From the NCBI GenBank assembly GCA_017399915.1, contig JAFQAS010000065.1, positions 186,001 to 250,000 on the forward strand: a stretch of DNA of 64,000 nt, in the 5' to 3' direction. A program made the translations under genes and the position numbers. This document shows positions 1 to 7,988 of this stretch, in pieces. The notes below the pieces were generated by a model. The model saw nothing but the letters and a program-made list of their open reading frames with translations, was not told where the DNA came from and did not search any database. The DNA comes from Muribaculaceae bacterium (GTDB lineage Bacteria > Bacteroidota > Bacteroidia > Bacteroidales > Muribaculaceae). Within the stretch, counting starts at the first letter, position 1. Each line of letters begins with the position of its first letter.

Positions 1-136
1 GCTTGATTGTTGACCGATTAGAAACAGTATCCCCCGAATTATATTCAGATGTTTCTTGCGTAAATACCCAACCACAAACTGAGCATTTTTCAACATGGTC
101 ATAAACTTCATTCGAACATACCGGACATTTTTTCAT
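1..136 (-). CDS. Zinc-ribbon protein, N-terminal fragment cut by the window edge
   Basis: A minus-strand reading frame starts at the ATG complementary to 134-136 and runs off the left edge, giving about 45 residues. It begins MKKCPVCSNEVYD and continues with KCSVCGW, so two CxxC knuckles lie about 14 residues apart, the pattern of a small zinc ribbon. After the second knuckle the sequence is polar (Ser, Asn, Thr rich), resembling a linker to a further domain outside the window. A -7-like box on the minus strand at 243-250 could drive it. The function of the full protein is unknown; many proteins of this layout carry a membrane segment or second domain downstream. Confidence 0.7.
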   Translation of the reverse strand, partial: MKKCPVCSNEVYDHVEKCSVCGWVFTQETSEYNSGDTVSNRSTIK

Positions 137-242
137 AATTCAATATTTTAGATGTTATTAGATTTATATATTTTTCGGCATTGAGGATAAGTATCGGCAC
201 CAAGCAATCTATTGAACTTTAAGCTTCTCTCATTCTCAATTA

Positions 243-250
243 CAAAGATA
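243..250 (-). promoter_or_regulatory. Bacteroidota -7 box (TATCTTTG) for the zinc-ribbon gene
   Basis: The complement of 243-250 reads TATCTTTG, an exact match to the TAnnTTTG -7 element. It lies about 105 bp upstream of the zinc-ribbon start and is divergent from the aminotransferase promoter. The rest of 137-420 is AT-rich, with no other feature seen. Confidence 0.5.
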
Positions 251-377
251 AGCATTTTAATCAATTATCTACTTTTTTTTCATTAAATTTCTCAACCTTT
301 TTTATTTATGATAAATCCACATATCGATTTGCGCATAAAATAATCATCGAAACTTTTCAAAATTCGCTCTTTTAAGC

Positions 378-385
378 TATCTTTG
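378..385 (+). promoter_or_regulatory. -7 box (TATCTTTG) for the aminotransferase gene
   Basis: TATCTTTG matches TAnnTTTG. A TTTTC stretch at 354-358 sits 19 bp upstream, where the -33 element is expected. Transcription would begin near 392, giving a leader of about 30 nt before the ATG at 421. Confidence 0.6.
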
Positions 386-420
386 CATCATAAAACAAAA
401 AATTAATCAACTTTAAGAAA

Positions 421-1614
421 ATGACTCACATTTCTGATCGTGTTCAATCGCTCTCTCCATCGCAAACATTGGCGATGTCGCAAAAGAGCAATGAGCTAAA
501 AGCTCAAGGTATCGACGTGATAAACCTCTCGGTTGGCGAGCCCGACTTTAACACTCCCGACCATATCAAAGAGGCTGCAAAACGTGCCATCGACGAAAAT
601 TTCACTTTCTACACTCCCGTTCCGGGATATATGTCATTGCGCAAAGCTATTGCCGACAAACTCAAAAATGAAAACGGTCTTGATTACACACCCGAGCAAA
701 TCGTGGTATCGGGTGGTGCAAAGCAATCTCTTTGCAACGTAATTTTAAGCGTAATCAATCCTGGAGATGAAGTAGTTATCCCCACTCCTGCTTGGGTGAG
801 TTATGTGGAAATGGTGAAATTGGCAGAGGGGACAAATGTGCTTGTTCCTGCATCAATTGAGCAAGATTTCAAAGTAACTCCCGCTCAGCTCGAAGCAGCC
901 ATCACTCCTAAAACTCGCATGGTGCTTCTTTGCTCTCCTTCAAACCCTACCGGCAGCGTTTACACCAAAGAAGAGCTCAAAGGATTGGTTGAGGTGCTTG
1001 CTAAATACCCCGACGTGCTTGTCCTTGCCGATGAAATCTACGAACACATCAACTTCACCGGAGAATTCACCTCACTTGGTTCATTCCCCGAAATAGCAGA
1101 CCGCACTATCATCGTAAATGGAGTTTCAAAAGCCTATGCAATGACCGGTTGGCGCATTGGGTTCATCGCAGCTCCACTTTGGGTTGCAAAAGCAACAAAC
1201 AAACTTCAAAGTCAATATACATCAGGAGCTTCATCTGTGGCACAAAAAGCGGCTGAAGCAGCTTACACCGGTTCGCAACAATGCGTTGAAGACATGCGCG
1301 TCGCATTCCAACGCCGTCGCGACTTAGTAGTTTCGCTCGCACGCGAAATCCCCGGAATAAAAGTTAACGAACCACAAGGCGCATTCTACCTTTTCCCCGA
1401 AGTTTCAAGCTACTTTGGCAAAAAATATGGCGACAAAGTAATCAACAATGCAGCCGACTTAGCTATGTATCTACTTGAAGAAGGTCACGTGGCAACTGTC
1501 GATGGCGAAGCATTCTGTTTACCCGGATATATCCGTTTGTCATACGCAACAAGCGATGACAATATTCGCGAAGCAATGCGTCGCATCAAAGAAGCTCTCG
1601 CTCGTCTTGCATAA
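421..1614 (+). CDS. aspC: Pyridoxal-phosphate aminotransferase, class I (aspartate aminotransferase type)
   Basis: This 397-residue protein has the fold-type I aminotransferase pattern: substrate-side motif NLSVGEPDFNTPDHI near residue 36, GGAKQSL cofactor-phosphate loop, SPSNPTGSVY, LADEIYEHI, and the PLP-lysine segment VSKAYAMTGWRIGF. The length and motif spacing match the thermophile-type (class I gamma) aspartate aminotransferases, which transfer the amino group between aspartate or a related amino acid and 2-oxoglutarate. Some family members act on aromatic amino acids or prephenate, so the exact substrate is inferred. The gene stands alone, with its own promoter box at 378 and a strong terminator at 1643. 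Confidence 0.85.
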   Translation: MTHISDRVQSLSPSQTLAMSQKSNELKAQGIDVINLSVGEPDFNTPDHIKEAAKRAIDENFTFYTPVPGYMSLRKAIADKLKNENGLDYTPEQIVVSGGAKQSLCNVILSVINPGDEVVIPTPAWVSYVEMVKLAEGTNVLVPASIEQDFKVTPAQLEAAITPKTRMVLLCSPSNPTGSVYTKEELKGLVEVLAKYPDVLVLADEIYEHINFTGEFTSLGSFPEIADRTIIVNGVSKAYAMTGWRIGFIAAPLWVAKATNKLQSQYTSGASSVAQKAAEAAYTGSQQCVEDMRVAFQRRRDLVVSLAREIPGIKVNEPQGAFYLFPEVSSYFGKKYGDKVINNAADLAMYLLEEGHVATVDGEAFCLPGYIRLSYATSDDNIREAMRRIKEALARLA

Positions 1615-1642
1615 ACATTCCCTTTAATCATATCTTCTCGAC

Positions 1643-1676
1643 ACCCCTGCCAACGCAACTTGGCAGGGGTTATTTT
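1643..1676 (+). terminator. Rho-independent terminator after the aminotransferase
   Basis: An 11-bp perfect stem (1643-1653 with 1660-1670, core CCCCTGCCAA/TTGGCAGGGG) has a 6-nt loop and is followed by a T-rich tract, 29 bp past the stop codon. Confidence 0.9.
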
Positions 1677-1773
1677 TCATCACAAATCTATTCTCTCAAC
1701 TATATTATGCCTCAAGGTAAATTTCTCGCATCAAATTTATTTATATATTTTCTCAATTTTTATACTTATTGAA

Positions 1774-1804
1774 TTGTTCATTATAATTATAATTAATATC
1801 TTTG
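1774..1804 (+). promoter_or_regulatory. Promoter (-33 TTG, -7 TATCTTTG) for the glycosyltransferase-pyrC-ATPase-cdd run
   Basis: TATCTTTG at 1797-1804 matches TAnnTTTG; ATTGTTC at about 1773-1779 lies at -33 distance. The first gene starts at 1855, so the leader is about 45 nt. The next four genes follow with gaps of 8 to 14 bp. Confidence 0.6.
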
Positions 1805-1854
1805 CGTATTAATTGTTATAATGCAAAAGTAGCGTTTGACTAAATTCACAACCA

Positions 1855-2622
1855 ATGACATCTACAGCATCAAACAGTCGAAACGATAGCGTTGTTATCA
1901 TTCCCATGTATAATGAGAAGGAAAACGCAGCAAAAATCATCGACGCAGTAATAGCCTTACCCCGTGATTTTGACATTCTCGTTATCGACGACAACTCTCC
2001 CGACGGCACTGCCGAAATCGTAAAAGGGAAACAACAAGAGTATCCCGGTCGCGTACACCTCATTCAACGTGAAGGCAAACTTGGCCTTGGCACAGCTTAT
2101 ATTACCGGCTTTAAATGGTCGATTGAGCAAAAATATGACTACATATTTGAGATGGACGCCGACTTCTCTCACAATCCCAATGATTTATTAGCACTCTATG
2201 ATGCTTGCGCCAAAGATGGGGCCGATATGTCGATTGGTTCTCGCTATATCACCGGTGTAAACGTGGTGAATTGGCCTATGGGACGTGTGTTGATGTCGTA
2301 CTATGCATCTAAATATGTGCGCATCGTCACCGGCATGAAAATTTGCGACACCACTGCAGGGTTTGTGTGCTACACTCGACGAGTCCTCGAAGCATTACCA
2401 CTTGACAACATTCGCTTCAAAGGCTACGCATTCCAAATTGAGATGAAGTTCACCGCCCATAAATATGGGTTCAAAATCAAGGAAGTTCCTATCATTTTTG
2501 TAAACCGAGTGTTAGGCGAAAGCAAAATGAGTTCCGGAATATTTGGCGAAGCCGTTTTTGGGGTGATAAAGCTCCGTTTAAGCAGCCTATTTAAAAAGTA
2601 TCCCGACTATAGCAAAAAATAG
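1855..2622 (+). CDS. Family 2 glycosyltransferase, polyprenol-phosphate mannosyl/glucosyltransferase type
   Basis: The 255-residue protein has the GT-A fold signatures of the dolichyl/polyprenyl-phosphate mannose synthase group: IPMYNEKENA at the N-terminus, LVIDDNSPDGTAEI for nucleotide binding, FEMDADFSHNP (DxD-type metal site) near residue 99, and IGSRYITG. It lacks the C-terminal membrane domain found in some relatives, so it is a single-domain soluble or peripheral enzyme of the Dpm1 type. The expected reaction is transfer of a sugar from GDP- or UDP-sugar to a lipid phosphate for envelope glycan assembly; donor and acceptor are inferred. It heads a tight run with pyrC 8 bp downstream. 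Confidence 0.85.
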   Translation: MTSTASNSRNDSVVIIPMYNEKENAAKIIDAVIALPRDFDILVIDDNSPDGTAEIVKGKQQEYPGRVHLIQREGKLGLGTAYITGFKWSIEQKYDYIFEMDADFSHNPNDLLALYDACAKDGADMSIGSRYITGVNVVNWPMGRVLMSYYASKYVRIVTGMKICDTTAGFVCYTRRVLEALPLDNIRFKGYAFQIEMKFTAHKYGFKIKEVPIIFVNRVLGESKMSSGIFGEAVFGVIKLRLSSLFKKYPDYSKK

Positions 2623-2630
2623 CTCTTTTA

Positions 2631-3980
2631 ATGAACAATACAACGTTAATTCATAACGCCATAATCGTCAACGAAGGCACTCGCTTTCAAGGTTATATCG
2701 TTATTGAGAATGAATATATAAAAGAAATTGGCAGGGGCGGAGCTCCTGCTCATTTGTTGAATGACAGCATCAACATACACGATGCCGAAGGTGCATATCT
2801 TTTGCCCGGAGGGATTGATGACCAAGTGCATTTTCGCGATCCCGGGCTAACTCATAAGGCCGATATGGCTACCGAAAGTCGCGCAGCTGTAGCCGGTGGC
2901 ATCACGTCATTCATGGATATGCCCAACACTATCCCTCAAACGGTTACTCTCGAAGCGTTAGACGATAAGCATCGCCGAGCAGCCGAGGTGTCAGTGGCCA
3001 ACTATTCGTTCTATATAGGAGCAACTAATGACAACATCGACACCTTATTAGCTTGCGACTACACAAAAGTGCCCGGCGTAAAATTATTCTTAGGGGCATC
3101 AACCGGAAACATGCTTGTCGATAATTGCGAATCCCTTAATAGAATTTTTGCCGAAGTGCCCGCATTAATCGCAATCCACTCCGAAGATGAAGATATTATT
3201 CGTCGCAACCGCGAGGTAATGATTGAAAAATATGGCGAAGATGTACCTGTAGAAGAGCACCCCAATATTCGCAGCGCCGAAGCATGCTATAAGTCATCGC
3301 TAAAAGCAGCGGAAATGGCTCGCAAACATGGTGCACGACTTCATATTCTTCATATTTCCACCGCCGATGAGATGCAATTACTCTCAAACGAGCCTCTGAA
3401 AGATAAAAAAATCACAGCCGAAGTGTGTGCACATCATCTATGGTGGACCGCCGATGACCATGCCGCTCTTGGCGCACGCATAAAATGGAATCCGGCAATC
3501 AAAACCGACAAAGATCGTCAAGCATTACGCGATGGATTAAACAACGGGTTAATCGATATAGTGGCAACCGACCATGCTCCTCACCTATTAAGTGAAAAGC
3601 AAGGAGGCGCAATTAAAGCCACCTCAGGAGCTCCTCTTGTGCAATATTCATTGCCAATGATGCTACAACTCGCCGATGAAGGAGTATTTACTATCGAGCA
3701 AGTTGTTGACTTCATGGCTCATCGTGTAGCGCAATTATTCAGTATCGAAAAACGTGGCTATATACGCGAAGGATACTATGCCGACCTCACCATTGTCAAA
3801 CCAAACGAGCAATATACAGTTAAAGATGAAGATGTATTGAGCCGTTGCGGTTGGACTCCTCTTGCCGGCACAACATTAAACAACAAAGTTATCTCAACAT
3901 ATGTGAATGGGCAACGAGTATTCCATAAAGGCACTATCGATGACTCCGTTCACGGAAAAGCATTAAAATTTACAATCTAA
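2631..3980 (+). CDS. pyrC: Dihydroorotase (class I type amidohydrolase)
   Basis: The 449-residue protein has amidohydrolase-superfamily metal-site motifs: DQVHFRDPGLTHKADM near residue 63, FMDMPNT, and IVATDHAPH near residue 311. It belongs to the 430-450 residue dihydroorotase group (close to PyrC/allantoinase) that cyclises carbamoyl-aspartate to dihydroorotate in pyrimidine synthesis. The loop following ATDHAPH and the conserved substrate-side Asn-Thr after MP favour dihydroorotase over hydantoinase, though this rests on family memory. The gene lies between a glycosyltransferase and a Ca2+-ATPase; a second pyrimidine gene, cdd, closes the run. Confidence 0.85.
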   Translation: MNNTTLIHNAIIVNEGTRFQGYIVIENEYIKEIGRGGAPAHLLNDSINIHDAEGAYLLPGGIDDQVHFRDPGLTHKADMATESRAAVAGGITSFMDMPNTIPQTVTLEALDDKHRRAAEVSVANYSFYIGATNDNIDTLLACDYTKVPGVKLFLGASTGNMLVDNCESLNRIFAEVPALIAIHSEDEDIIRRNREVMIEKYGEDVPVEEHPNIRSAEACYKSSLKAAEMARKHGARLHILHISTADEMQLLSNEPLKDKKITAEVCAHHLWWTADDHAALGARIKWNPAIKTDKDRQALRDGLNNGLIDIVATDHAPHLLSEKQGGAIKATSGAPLVQYSLPMMLQLADEGVFTIEQVVDFMAHRVAQLFSIEKRGYIREGYYADLTIVKPNEQYTVKDEDVLSRCGWTPLAGTTLNNKVISTYVNGQRVFHKGTIDDSVHGKALKFTI

Positions 3981-3990
3981 AACGACTATA

Positions 3991-6717
3991 ATGGCAGACA
4001 ATCAACACATTAAAGGATTGACCGCTCAGCAGGTCATAGAAAGCAGAGAAAAACATGGAGTAAACATTCTCACTCCTCCTCCCAAGCCTTCTTTGTGGAT
4101 TAAGTTCTTTGAAAACTTCAAAGACCCCATGATTCGCATCTTGCTCGTAGCATTGGCATTATCAGTGGGTATTGCTATTTATGAATTCACCCAACCCGGA
4201 CACGGACTTGAAGTATTCTTCGAACCTGTTGGCATATTTGTAGCCATTATGCTTGCTACCGGCATAGGGTTTGCACTTGAAGTTAACGCGAATAAAAAGT
4301 TTGAAATACTCAATCAAGTAAACGACGATGTTGCTGTTAAGGTTATTCGCGATGGAGTAATCACTCAAGTACCTCGCAAAGATATCGTAGTGGGCGACAT
4401 TGTAATTCTTGGCACCGGTGACGAAGTTCCTGCCGATGGCGTTCTTATCGACTCTGTCGCGCTTAGCATCAACGAAAGTACACTTACCGGAGAACCACTA
4501 ATCAAAAAATCTCATCTTCCCGAAAAATTCAAAGATGACGTAACCTACCCCACCAACCATGTTATGCGTGGCACAACCGTTGTCGAAGGTACCGGCACAA
4601 TGGAAGTGACTGCCGTGGGCGATGTTACAGAATATGGCAAAGTTTATGAAGCTGCTCAAATCGACACTGGTGTAAAAACACCATTGACCCTACAATTAGA
4701 AAAACTTGGCAAAGTGATTTCTTGGGGGAGCTATACTGTTGGCGCACTTATCATTATCGGACGATTAGCGATGTGTGATTGGGGTGTAGAATCACTCACT
4801 TTGACAAAATATCTTCTCGATACATTAATGCTTGCAATCACCGTGATTGTGGTTTCTGTGCCTGAAGGACTACCTATGAGTGTAACATTAAGCCTTGCAT
4901 TGAGTATGCGCCGCATGCTTGCAAGCAACAACCTTGTGCGCAAAATGCATGCTTGCGAAACAATGGGTGCCACTACTGTTATATGTACCGACAAAACCGG
5001 CACACTCACTCAAAATCAAATGCGAGTGTATCAAACACAATACTATCCTCTTGGTGACTCACAAAAACTTGGCGATGATGAAATAAGCAATGCTATCAAG
5101 GAAGGAATTTCGGTAAACTCAACCGCATTCCTTGAATATGACGAAGAAGCCAAGAAAATGAACGCACTCGGAAACCCTACCGAAGGGGCTCTCCTTTTGT
5201 GGCTCAACGACAATGGTGTTGACTATCTCAAATTGCGCGAAAATGCCAAAGTGGTAAAACAGTTACCATTCCACACCCAACGCAAATTCATGGCAACCGT
5301 TGTTGACTCTCCATTATTAGGAAAACGAGTGCTATATGTTAAAGGTGCGCCTGAAATCGTACTCGGTCTTTGCGCAAAAGTTGCCGGCGACGTAAAACCC
5401 GACACTATCAACGAACAACTTCTTGGCTACCAACAAAAAGCTATGCGCACACTCGCTATCGCTTATGCTATACTTGATGATAACCAAGACCCGATACAAG
5501 ACAACCAACTCAATGTCGACAACCTCATTTTCATCGGCATCACCGCTATTGCCGACCCTGTGCGCACCGAAGTGCCCGACGCTATCCGCAATAGCATCAG
5601 CGCCGGTATCAGCGTGAAGATTGTAACCGGCGACACTCCCGGAACAGCCAAAGAAATCGGCCGTCAAGTGGGATTGTGGAATGATGAAGTTGATGGCGAC
5701 GAAAATCACATTTCAGGCCCTGATTTCGCGGCATTGAGCGAAGAAGATGCAGCTAAACGCGCACTTAAACTCAAAATCATGTCGCGCGCTCGCCCCACCG
5801 ATAAATCACGTCTTGTGCGCTTGCTCCAAGAAGCCGGCGAAGTGGTGGCTGTTACAGGCGACGGGACTAACGACGCTCCTGCATTAAACGCAGCACAAGT
5901 GGGATTATCTATGGGCGATGGCACCTCTGTGGCAAAAGAAGCCAGCGACATCACTATTATGGACAACTCGTTTGCCAGCATCACAAAAGCGGTGATGTGG
6001 GGACGCTCTCTATATCAAAACATACAACGTTTCGTTCTCTTCCAACTCGTTGTAAACATCGTGGCTTGCCTCATCGTTGTGATTGGAGCATTCACAGGCA
6101 CACAATCGCCATTGACCGTGACACAAATGCTGTGGGTAAACCTCATTATGGACACATTCGCGGCGTTGGCATTCGCATCATTGCCTCCAAGCATGGAAGT
6201 AATGAAAAACAAGCCCCGCCGCTCAACCGACTTCATTTTAAGTCGCCAAATGATTTATCGAATTCTTTCTACCGGAGTATTATTTATGGTTATCCTCTTT
6301 GGATTAATGCAATATTTCCGCCACAGCAATGAATCTGAGCCACTTATGCACTTAATACAATACCCCGGTAACTTCTTCCATTCAATGTTTGAATTTAATG
6401 GTGGTGGAGAATTAACTCCTGTTGAATTGTCAATGTTCTTCTCTATCTTTGTATTCTTCCAAATTTGGAACCTCTTTAATGCCAAAGCATTTGAAAGCGG
6501 ACACACCGCGTTCTTCAACTTAAAGGGTAGCAAAGTGTTCTTCTTAGTAGTCTTAGGCATTATCATCGGACAATATGTGATTGTTACAATCGGTGGTCAA
6601 ATGTTTAGCGTAACACCTCTTTCATGGGAAAATTGGGGATTAATTATTGCTACAACTTCATTGATAATGATTGTTCCCACAATTTTGAAACTCATCAAAA
6701 TAAAGATTTTTAAATAA
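3991..6717 (+). CDS. Calcium-translocating P-type ATPase (P2B/PMCA-like)
   Basis: This 908-residue integral membrane pump shows the full P-type layout: N-terminal cation-ATPase segment, first membrane pair, actuator domain with LTGEPL, the ion-site helix VPEGLPMSVTLSLALSM, the phosphorylation loop CTDKTGTLT with aspartate 334, a nucleotide-binding domain with KGAPEIVL, GDGTNDAPALNAA, and a C-terminal block of about six membrane segments. The PEGLP helix and motif set match plasma-membrane-type Ca2+-ATPases. No calmodulin-type extension is visible. It begins 10 bp after pyrC and is probably cotranscribed with it. Calcium specificity is inferred from the family. Confidence 0.88.
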   Translation: MADNQHIKGLTAQQVIESREKHGVNILTPPPKPSLWIKFFENFKDPMIRILLVALALSVGIAIYEFTQPGHGLEVFFEPVGIFVAIMLATGIGFALEVNANKKFEILNQVNDDVAVKVIRDGVITQVPRKDIVVGDIVILGTGDEVPADGVLIDSVALSINESTLTGEPLIKKSHLPEKFKDDVTYPTNHVMRGTTVVEGTGTMEVTAVGDVTEYGKVYEAAQIDTGVKTPLTLQLEKLGKVISWGSYTVGALIIIGRLAMCDWGVESLTLTKYLLDTLMLAITVIVVSVPEGLPMSVTLSLALSMRRMLASNNLVRKMHACETMGATTVICTDKTGTLTQNQMRVYQTQYYPLGDSQKLGDDEISNAIKEGISVNSTAFLEYDEEAKKMNALGNPTEGALLLWLNDNGVDYLKLRENAKVVKQLPFHTQRKFMATVVDSPLLGKRVLYVKGAPEIVLGLCAKVAGDVKPDTINEQLLGYQQKAMRTLAIAYAILDDNQDPIQDNQLNVDNLIFIGITAIADPVRTEVPDAIRNSISAGISVKIVTGDTPGTAKEIGRQVGLWNDEVDGDENHISGPDFAALSEEDAAKRALKLKIMSRARPTDKSRLVRLLQEAGEVVAVTGDGTNDAPALNAAQVGLSMGDGTSVAKEASDITIMDNSFASITKAVMWGRSLYQNIQRFVLFQLVVNIVACLIVVIGAFTGTQSPLTVTQMLWVNLIMDTFAALAFASLPPSMEVMKNKPRRSTDFILSRQMIYRILSTGVLFMVILFGLMQYFRHSNESEPLMHLIQYPGNFFHSMFEFNGGGELTPVELSMFFSIFVFFQIWNLFNAKAFESGHTAFFNLKGSKVFFLVVLGIIIGQYVIVTIGGQMFSVTPLSWENWGLIIATTSLIMIVPTILKLIKIKIFK

Positions 6718-6731
6718 TTGAGGATTTTACA

Positions 6732-7205
6732 ATGAAACAACTCGATATCACAACTCCCATCACTATTGCTCGTTACGAAGAGCTCTCGACCATTGAGCAA
6801 AAATTGGTAGATGAAGCACGCAATGCGACCTTACGGGCATATGCTCCTTATAGCAAATTTTCGGTAGGAGCTGCGATATTATTAAGCAATGGAGAAATTA
6901 TAACGGGGGCAAACCAAGAGAATGTAGCATATCCCTCGGGCACATGTGCCGAACGCACAGCATGCTTTTATGCTCACGCCCAATACCCCGATGCCCTATT
7001 CCAAACTATTGCTATTGCAGCTCGTGGCACCGACGGCAATGAGCTCCCCCAACCCATCTCTCCTTGCGGCAGTTGTCGTCAATCATTGTTAGAATACGAA
7101 ATGCTTGCAAAAGGAAATGTAAAAGTGATGCTCATAGGTGCTGATGAGATTTATATACTTCCATCGGTAAAATCACTGCTTCCGCTTGCATTCTCTGAGT
7201 TCTAA
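6732..7205 (+). CDS. cdd: Cytidine deaminase
   Basis: The 157-residue protein has the zinc-site signature of homotetrameric cytidine deaminases: CAERTACFYAH (Cys ligand and catalytic Glu) and PCGSCRQSLLEYE (two further Cys ligands). The preceding APYSKFSVGAAILL is also typical. It converts cytidine or deoxycytidine to uridine forms in pyrimidine salvage. It is slightly longer than the usual 130-140 residues owing to about 25 extra N-terminal residues; the start used is the only ATG with a sensible gap (14 bp) after the ATPase gene. A strong terminator follows at 7228. Confidence 0.92.
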   Translation: MKQLDITTPITIARYEELSTIEQKLVDEARNATLRAYAPYSKFSVGAAILLSNGEIITGANQENVAYPSGTCAERTACFYAHAQYPDALFQTIAIAARGTDGNELPQPISPCGSCRQSLLEYEMLAKGNVKVMLIGADEIYILPSVKSLLPLAFSEF

Positions 7206-7227
7206 TAATATTCATATTGCATATAAC

Positions 7228-7272
7228 AAAGTCCCCTACATCAGATTTGAACAACGTTGGGGACTTTATTTT
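7228..7272. terminator. Terminator between convergent cdd and the lipoprotein gene
   Basis: A 9-bp perfect stem (7228-7236 AAAGTCCCC with 7259-7267 GGGGACTTT) with T-rich sequence on the plus side and A-rich sequence on the other side, so it can end transcription from both directions. Confidence 0.85.
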
Positions 7273-7289
7273 TCGCTATTAAAAAATTA

Positions 7290-7775
7290 TCAACGACGGC
7301 GATTTGAACCGGGACGATGATTTCCCGTTCCTGCTCCCGAAGGTCGTTTTCCTGCACCGGAATTATTTCCGGGAGTAACACTTGGACGATGACCGGGATT
7401 GTCATTTCCGGGGTTTACACTTGGAGTGTTACCGGGATTAACATTAGGTTTATCTCCGGGGTGGTTCCCGGGCTTATCATTTGGCATATCACCGGGCTGG
7501 TGATTTGGGTTATCACCGGGACGATTGTTAGGGTGATTGCCATCAGGACGATTATTGGGGTGATCATTAGGATGATGTCCCGGATTGTGGCCGGGATTAT
7601 GACCGTGAGGTGGTGGGGGCGGTGCAACATGTGCAGGAGGTGGTGGGGGTGGCGGATACATATAATCATCATAATAATCGCCCGAATACGAGGTATTAAC
7701 CCAAGATGAGCAAGATGACATTAAAAATAATGCCGAACCCACCATTAATATTTTATCCAATCTCAAACTTTTCAT
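7290..7775 (-). CDS. Lipoprotein with Pro-rich head and Asn-Pro-Gly / His repeat tail
   Basis: The 161-residue protein starts with a lipoprotein signal ending LFLMSSCSS (lipobox Cys about residue 22). A short YDDYMYP segment is followed by runs of seven and five prolines, then about 110 residues of degenerate short repeats of the type NPGH, NHPN, NRPGDNP, NPGN, ending in a basic tail RPGSNRRR. It has no hydrophobic core and should be extended or disordered at the cell surface or in the periplasm. No enzyme motif is visible. The histidine-rich part could bind metal, or the protein could be a spacer or adhesin; this is speculation. Confidence 0.75.
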   Translation of the reverse strand: MKSLRLDKILMVGSALFLMSSCSSWVNTSYSGDYYDDYMYPPPPPPPAHVAPPPPPHGHNPGHNPGHHPNDHPNNRPDGNHPNNRPGDNPNHQPGDMPNDKPGNHPGDKPNVNPGNTPSVNPGNDNPGHRPSVTPGNNSGAGKRPSGAGTGNHRPGSNRRR

Positions 7776-7796
7776 ATCTCTAACAATTTATAATTA

Positions 7797-7804
7797 CAAA
7801 TATA
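7797..7804 (-). promoter_or_regulatory. -7 box (TATATTTG) for the repeat lipoprotein gene
   Basis: The complement of 7797-7804 reads TATATTTG, a match to TAnnTTTG, 22 bp upstream of the lipoprotein start codon. The remainder of the 213-bp divergent region to 7988 is AT-rich, and I could not identify a clear -7 box for the plus-strand gene. Confidence 0.55.
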
Positions 7805-7988
7805 GCAATTAATCTTTTATTTTCACAGCTCTATTTTGTTTCTATAAAAAACATCTCTTTTTTTAATATTTTTCTTTATTATTATGACATTGGTCGATTA
7901 AAATCGTTTAATACAACAAAATATTTTATTACTAAATTAAACTATTTGCCATTTTTTTAGTCAATAAAAGCAGTTTATCAATAAAATT

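Noticed and set aside
7317-7709. 130-codon plus-strand frame antisense to the repeat lipoprotein
   Set aside because: Short periodic repeats keep several frames open; the minus-strand frame has a signal peptide and lipobox, while this one has neither.
7290-7775. YYDD in the repeat lipoprotein as a reverse-transcriptase-like motif (searched because of the DGR-like gene)
   Set aside because: It occurs in a Pro/Tyr-rich lipoprotein with none of the other reverse-transcriptase motifs; no reverse transcriptase was found in the window.
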